Below are positions 61,200-64,000 of a stretch of DNA of 64,000 nucleotides, piece by piece. The notes under the pieces are model-generated. The model did no database searches, had not been told where the DNA came from, and was given only the letters and a program-made list of their open reading frames with translations. Position numbers and translations under genes: made by a program. Within the stretch, counting starts at the first letter, position 1. Every line of letters begins with the position of its first letter. Origin of the DNA: Progne subis subis (lineage: Eukaryota > Chordata > Aves > Passeriformes > Hirundinidae); assembly GCA_022316685.1 (NCBI GenBank), contig JAKJHU010000567.1, positions 83,192 to 147,191 on the forward strand, read 5' to 3'.

Positions 61200-64000
61200 C
61201 TCCCTCATGAACTAACTTGCTTTAAGAGAAAATCCGGAATTAAAAAAAAAAAAAAAAAAAATTACTTTTATCTCAAAGTAACTCATATAGTAACAAAGGG
61301 AATTCTTTCAGCCCTGTAGTGTTTCAGAACTTCTACTGGGCTAACAACCACCACAGTAGTCCACCTGCATGGTGTTAACTGGAGAATTATCAAAAGAAAT
61401 CTTAGAAAACAAGGAGACATTCTCTATTCCTTAGAATCCAAATAACTACTTGTATGGTTGAGAATTAATTTCTAATTACAGTATTTATAGAACAAATACC
61501 ATCTATCATCAAATAGAATGTGCATGAATATTTTTGTTACTTGAATAACATTAGAACAAAATATGATACAGTAAAAGTATTTTATGAAAATTAGTTGTAA
61601 GAATCAAAGGGATTTAAAATTCATCAGTTGAAAGGATGATTCTTAATAACTATGTGGATTTAAATAAGGTAATTTTGCCCTTGTCCATGAAAACCTATAT
61701 GGCAGCATCTAATTAACTCCAAGCAAAAACATCCTGATGGGAGTTAAAAGGTGGTTGTCATTGGTGGTTCATGCCCCAGTGAAATGTTTACAGAAGTGCA
61801 TACAAATCAGTCATGGAAACATGTTATTATGATCCATGTAGACAAAATCACATAGTGTTGTAAATTATATTTGAAAGGAGTAGTAAAAAAAATAGAACAA
61901 GGTTCCTGCTTTCCTTGTCATGTCAGTGGTGCTGATGGTCTAAGTGAATGGTATTTTCCATTCAAAGATAGAATAAACATTTTTCTGTTTCTTCTTAGTA
62001 TAAATGAACCATCAAAAATATGGTAATATAAGAGGAGACTACAGTTTTGAAATCTTGTACTGATTTTCAATTCTGAATGTAATTCTAACATATTATTTAT
62101 TGTAAGTAGAGAAGTCTACATTTTTTTGAGAGAGGAAAGAAGATTGAATAACTCTTTGGCTTCATGAAGTCTTACTATGTTTTCAGTGATTTCAGCAGAT
62201 TTTTATCAATGCATGGCAAAAACCTGAAGTTAGAACTACATCTGGGGTGCTTGGCAGATCAATTCATAGATCTAGCAATGAATCACCCAATTTAGAAAGT
62301 TAATTATCTCTCTACATACATTTAGTCATGTACATGATTTCTCGAAGGGGTATACCATTCTGCTGTGGAAGCTTAATACCATTCCATTCATTTCTTACAC
62401 AGCTACTTACACATTTTTGTAATAGCAATGTTGCTGGTAAGAGAAATTTATTCTGGAAGTGTTTTTCTCCTTGCATATGACATTTATTTCAAGATAAATG
62501 TCTTGCTTGGTACTCAGGCTTCTTATTTTTCAAGTTTGTCTTACTTTTTCTCACAGTTGGAAGAAGTTAAACTGCTGAATAGAATTCCTCTTATCCCACC
62601 CGTGAGTCCTAGATTAGGTGAGATTCGAAATATTTCTTTGAGGATTACTCCAGATATTGCAAATGGAGAAATAGGCTTTACCAGCAATCTTCCAATTATT
62701 CTTTCTGAGCCAGAAGAATTGCCTGATACAGTGGTAAGTAAACGTTTTTGTATTGTCCCTTAGTATGGAAAACTTACTTGGACAAAGCAAAGTTTGCTAT
62801 ATCTACTGTAACATTTGAAAATTAATGTGAGAAAAAGCCGTAAGATCAGCCTCCAAGTCTGATCTTATCCCAAATATTCTCTTGCTTTAAAAAACAAAAA
62901 GGCAAAAAATTGCTAGCAGTATTAATTTGTTTGTCATCTGAAAATTGTGGTGAACTTTGCTTTCTCTCTAAGAATCTAGAACTGGTTAAGGTCTTGATGC
63001 TCCCATGGAGCAAAAGATGCTGCAGACAATTTAATTTCTTTCACCAGCTGCAAAGACACTCTTGTAGGGTAGGACTGATTCAGCTGTCAAATTTCATTAA
63101 AGTGTCTGTGTATTTTATAGTTGACTTATATGTGAATATGTAGTTAGGCTTGCTGGGTTTGTTTTCTAATAAATACGCTTTTTTGTTTCTCAATACCCAA
63201 AACATTTTCAAAAGCATTGTCATCCATCTGAATACTGTAATCCCAACCAGAGAAAACCTTTATAAAATATATTTTCTTACATTTTCCCTTTTTCCCCCCT
63301 ATTTGACTTAACTGAGATCTTCCCTCAAATGCTGAATCAGAGAACTTGCTTTTCATCCTCAGAATAAAACTGCTAATTTCCTTAAGTAGAGTACAGGCTG
63401 GAACTCTACTATAACAGCCAGAGTAAATGATGATGGTTACATTTAAAACTTAGGTCATCTTGATGATGTGGACACTGGTTAAATTAGCAAAGAAGGGTTT
63501 TTGTGTTTATGAGTGTGAAGTGATTTGTCATATTAATAGTCTGCCACCTCCACTAAGTATATGTAAACATATATGTACAAGTATATAATAGATACATGGT
63601 TAAAAAGATAAGATTCATTATGTATTTTCATTCATATACCATCTTTCATTTCAGGTCTTATACATAAGTAAAAAACCCAAGGTGAATATTTTGAGGTTCA
63701 TATTCTAAGAGTAATTTGCAAAGGGTTAATTGTTTTTGCATCTAGTTTTGCAAGTCACAGCAGACTCATGTGTTTTACAGGTTTCCATTGGATTGCATCG
63801 AGATGGGACTGATGGTCAAGCAAGAGTATTTTGGAGTTTGAGACCCTCTGGTCCTAATCATAAGGCAGTTACACAGGATGATATAAGTCCTTTTAATGGC
63901 TCTGTTGTTTTCTTATCTGGACAAAGTGATACTGCAATCAACATTACTGTTAAAGCTGATGATATACCTGAAATGAATGAAACCGTGTTATTAACTTTGG
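34919..64000 (+). CDS. ADGRV1: ADGRV1 (GPR98/VLGR1), adhesion GPCR V1, first 11 coding exons, 3' truncated by window
   Basis: Join 34919-34940, 46419-46603, 47471-47620, 48714-48809, 49899-50003, 51321-51434, 56267-56832, 57827-58097, 58903-59232, 62557-62733, 63781-64000 (continues). The frame is open across all joins, about 745 residues of a protein of over 6000. The family is a giant adhesion GPCR whose ectodomain is mostly Calx-beta repeats. With usherin and whirlin it forms ankle links of hair-cell stereocilia and periciliary links of photoreceptors; human loss causes Usher syndrome 2C. A signal peptide lies at about residues 9-29. Calx-beta repeats follow, each with an acidic DD..PE..E.F motif: CDDDLPEADETF, LDDQVPENDEIF, LDDAIPEIAETF, IDDDIPEEAEPY, ADDIPEMNET. 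These Asp/Glu residues are expected Ca2+ ligands. Every exon has AG/GT borders, with no stops or frameshifts. Confidence 0.96.
34941..46418 (+). other. ADGRV1: ADGRV1 intron 1 (11.5 kb)
   Basis: A long AT-rich first intron. The first 300 bases remain GC-rich; the rest is mostly unique-looking sequence with short A/T runs, a GT microsatellite at 44212-44246 and T/G-rich tracts near 44247-44275 and 44600-44665. No internal gene or recognisable transposon was found. Confidence 0.75.
44212..44275. repeat. (GT)n microsatellite followed by (TTTG)n
   Basis: About 17 GT units, then TTTG units, within ADGRV1 intron 1. The overlapping open frames on both strands are repeat artefacts. Confidence 0.97.
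46419..46603 (+). CDS. ADGRV1: ADGRV1 coding exon 2: signal peptide and start of Calx-beta 1
   Basis: After acceptor AG at 46417-46418 the exon encodes MPSASLLVCLLLALFIHFTS, the signal peptide with likely cleavage after ...TSG. It then encodes ETEVKFSGQTKFVVNETSTT and VIRLVIERTGKPANITAIVS. Two N-glycosylation sequons are visible (NET, NIT). Donor GTAAGA follows, in phase 0. Confidence 0.97.
46604..47470 (+). other. ADGRV1: ADGRV1 intron 2
   Basis: An 867-base intron. I see no repeat or gene in it beyond A/T runs. Confidence 0.85.
47471..47620 (+). CDS. ADGRV1: ADGRV1 coding exon 3
   Basis: Fifty codons: IDGENTGDFFDTYAAAFIP through TNRTVYISVCDDDLPEADET to FHLTLL. It carries the acidic CDDDLPE motif of Calx-beta 1 and one NRT sequon. 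Phase 0 at both ends, with donor GTAAGT. Confidence 0.97.
47621..48713 (+). other. ADGRV1: ADGRV1 intron 3
   Basis: A 1.1-kb intron containing a small 24-base tandem repeat at 48291-48358; otherwise nothing is recognised. Confidence 0.85.
48291..48358 (+). repeat. 24-base tandem repeat, about 2.8 copies
   Basis: Units start gctgctatcccagtatatcc, gctggtatcccagtatatcc and gctggtaccccactata at 48291, 48315 and 48339. The first two differ by one base; the third is diverged and partial. Confidence 0.9.
48714..48809 (+). CDS. ADGRV1: ADGRV1 coding exon 4
   Basis: Thirty-two codons, KPSARIKLGSPKSVTVTILS then NDNAFGIISFNM. It closes the first Calx-beta repeat and begins the second (NDNAFGIISF linker). 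Phase 0, with a TTTCAG acceptor and GTATGA donor. Confidence 0.96.
48810..49898 (+). other. ADGRV1: ADGRV1 intron 4
   Basis: A 1.1-kb AT-rich intron with nothing recognised inside. Confidence 0.85.
49899..50003 (+). CDS. ADGRV1: ADGRV1 coding exon 5
   Basis: Thirty-five codons, SALITVNEPRGRNEFVPLTL then IREGGTYGTVLVTFE, the early strands of Calx-beta 2. Phase 0, with a pyrimidine-rich acceptor and GTGAGT donor. Confidence 0.96.
50004..51320 (+). other. ADGRV1: ADGRV1 intron 5
   Basis: A 1.3-kb AT-rich intron. No repeat family or exon was recognised. Confidence 0.85.
51321..51434 (+). CDS. ADGRV1: ADGRV1 coding exon 6
   Basis: Thirty-eight codons, IEDGPNSAEEDLSPARGNIT, then FTPGRSVLIYNLTVLDDQ, the middle of Calx-beta 2 ending in the LDDQ half of its acidic motif. 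The motif is completed by VPENDEIF in the next exon. Confidence 0.96.
52365..53932 (-). mobile_element. Long LTR-type endogenous retroviral element, minus strand
   Basis: A GC-richer block inside an AT-rich intron. Read on the minus strand it starts TGTCATGGCTTGGCATAC and ends ...GGTCCTCTCCCACA, the TG...CA form of an LTR with short inverted TGT/ACA ends. A minus-strand TATA-like motif (catataaacc) lies at about 53752-53761, and polyadenylation-type signals (tttatt on the plus strand) lie near 52421 and 52463. No gag, pol or env coding survives or was ever present between these ends. At about 1.57 kb it is long for a solo LTR, so a small non-autonomous element is possible. No target-site duplication was found: the left flank is a T run. 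Confidence 0.65.
53412..53478 (+). repeat. G-rich tract within the antisense LTR
   Basis: About 65 bases made almost only of G and A with many GGG or longer runs, a strong quadruplex-forming pattern on the plus (ADGRV1 sense) strand. It gives spurious Gly/Glu- and Pro-rich open frames on the two strands. Confidence 0.9.
54420..55075 (-). mobile_element. Probable second LTR-type element, minus strand
   Basis: A block of distinct composition about 490 bases beyond the first element, with minus-strand AATAAA signals inside a duplicated 25-base unit. No coding for retroviral proteins is seen. Limits are approximate, and it could be part of the same original insertion as the element at 52365-53932. 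Confidence 0.45.
54651..54702 (-). repeat. Tandem duplication of a 25-base unit carrying a poly(A) signal
   Basis: The phrase ttattggtgaagggatccac occurs twice in succession (starting near 54659 and 54684). Each copy is preceded by tt, so that tttatt, a minus-strand AATAAA, is present twice. Confidence 0.88.
55438..55540 (-). mobile_element. CR1 fragment, minus strand
   Basis: Reads catagaatcatataaaatgc, then aggagcccattaggatcttc and ctctgcacaggatacccagg, the reverse complement of a CR1 3' end. Only the terminal 100 bases are present. Confidence 0.75.
56267..56832 (+). CDS. ADGRV1: ADGRV1 coding exon 7 (566 nt)
   Basis: The largest exon in the window, residues about 225-412. It finishes Calx-beta 2 (VPENDEIFVVCLKSVEGGAE), contains Calx-beta 3 (NDSPVRFVQNAYMVPEED..., LDDAIPEIAETFQIML) and begins the fourth with NDKPYGVLSI. 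It ends two bases into an Arg codon (AG/A), so the donor is phase 2. Confidence 0.97.
56833..57826 (+). other. ADGRV1: ADGRV1 intron 7
   Basis: A 1-kb AT-rich intron with nothing recognised. Confidence 0.85.
57827..58097 (+). CDS. ADGRV1: ADGRV1 coding exon 8
   Basis: Completes the split Arg codon, then FEGITIVRNGGTHGNVSVSW and on to IIDDDIPEEAEPYLLKLL and GGAEVSEPSE. This is most of Calx-beta 4, with its acidic motif and NVS/NSS sequons. The end is phase 0, donor GTAAGT. Confidence 0.97.
58098..58902 (+). other. ADGRV1: ADGRV1 intron 8
   Basis: An 0.8-kb AT-rich intron with nothing recognised. Confidence 0.85.
58903..59232 (+). CDS. ADGRV1: ADGRV1 coding exon 9
   Basis: One hundred and ten codons, LLFYIQDSDDVYGLIKF to IPIRNDAFLQNGAHFVIQ. 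It encodes the divergent fifth repeat, in which the usual DD..PE..E motif is replaced by RNDAFLQNGAHF. Human ADGRV1 shows the same replacement, so the degeneracy is ancestral. Confidence 0.97.
60390..60454 (+). repeat. Poly(A) followed by (GA)n
   Basis: A run of 29 A passes directly into about 18 GA units, a purine-only tract of some 65 bases on the plus strand. Confidence 0.95.
61157..61261. repeat. Inverted homopolymers: T12, T28 then A20
   Basis: T runs at 61157-61168 and 61172-61199 are followed, after about 42 bases, by an A run at 61242-61261. In RNA or single-stranded DNA these could pair into a hairpin. Confidence 0.9.
62557..62733 (+). CDS. ADGRV1: ADGRV1 coding exon 10
   Basis: Fifty-nine codons, LEEVKLLNRIPLIPPVSPR through GEIRNISLRITPDIANGEIG to SEPEELPDTV. 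It spans the join into the sixth Calx-beta repeat and has one NIS sequon. Phase 0, donor GTAAGT. Confidence 0.97.
62734..63780 (+). other. ADGRV1: ADGRV1 intron 10
   Basis: A 1-kb AT-rich intron with nothing recognised. Confidence 0.85.
63781..64000 (+). CDS. ADGRV1: ADGRV1 coding exon 11 (cut by window end)
   Basis: Begins VSIGLHRDGTDGQARVFWSL after a TTTTACAG acceptor and runs to ADDIPEMNETVLLTL at the window edge. It is the body of Calx-beta 6 with its acidic motif and NGS/NIT/NET sequons. The exon continues past base 64000. Confidence 0.97.

Larger units (their letters stand above)
59233..62556 (+). other. ADGRV1: ADGRV1 intron 9
   Basis: A 3.3-kb intron rich in simple sequence: a T/G-rich tract near 59751-59816, A29 plus (GA)n at 60390-60454, long T runs at 61157-61199 and A20 at 61242-61261. 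No gene was recognised. Confidence 0.8.

Noticed and set aside
1..64000. tRNA, rRNA, CRISPR array, operon or phage-like structure
   Set aside because: Scanned by eye and found none. The window is spliced vertebrate DNA.

Overview
The window reads as a vertebrate, and specifically avian, nuclear genome segment. It has sparse spliced exons in AT-rich DNA, a CR1 LINE 3' end plus short CR1 fragments, short LTR elements of the kind common in birds (they look passerine-like to me, which I cannot confirm), and a CpG-island promoter. Nothing bacterial, plasmid or phage is present. Gene order is POLR3G(+), LYSMD3(-), ADGRV1(+), the conserved vertebrate order around human 5q14.3. That human region corresponds largely to the bird Z chromosome, so Z linkage is likely but inferred.

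Region 1 (about 1-12.6 kb) holds the remains of POLR3G, an RNA polymerase III subunit gene of the RPC7 family. Six exon relics lie in the right order and orientation. Their canonical splice sites still line up, and five of them carry in-frame stops or frameshifts. The neighbouring LYSMD3 and ADGRV1 exons are intact, so this looks like a unitary pseudogene at the orthologous locus and not poor sequence. Its introns hold one CR1 3' end, two LTR elements and long homopolymers.

Region 2 (about 15-21.5 kb) is LYSMD3 on the minus strand. It has two coding exons (293 aa), a probable long 3' UTR and a strong CpG island over its 5' end. It converges with the dead POLR3G.

Region 3 (21.5-34.5 kb) is intergenic, with microsatellites, a G20 run, T/G-rich tracts and possible LTR pieces. 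No convincing gene was found.

Region 4 (34.5-64 kb) is the 5' end of ADGRV1 (GPR98/VLGR1) on the plus strand: a 22-nt first coding exon at 34919-34940, an 11.5-kb first intron, then ten further coding exons. The last exon runs off the window. Together they encode the signal peptide and the first Calx-beta repeats of the giant adhesion GPCR of stereocilia ankle links and photoreceptors. Intron 6 carries two antisense LTR insertions.

The three genes do not form a functional pathway; what links them is conserved synteny. The most notable result is the decayed POLR3G, followed by the tiny ADGRV1 first coding exon. I saw no evidence of a new multi-gene system.
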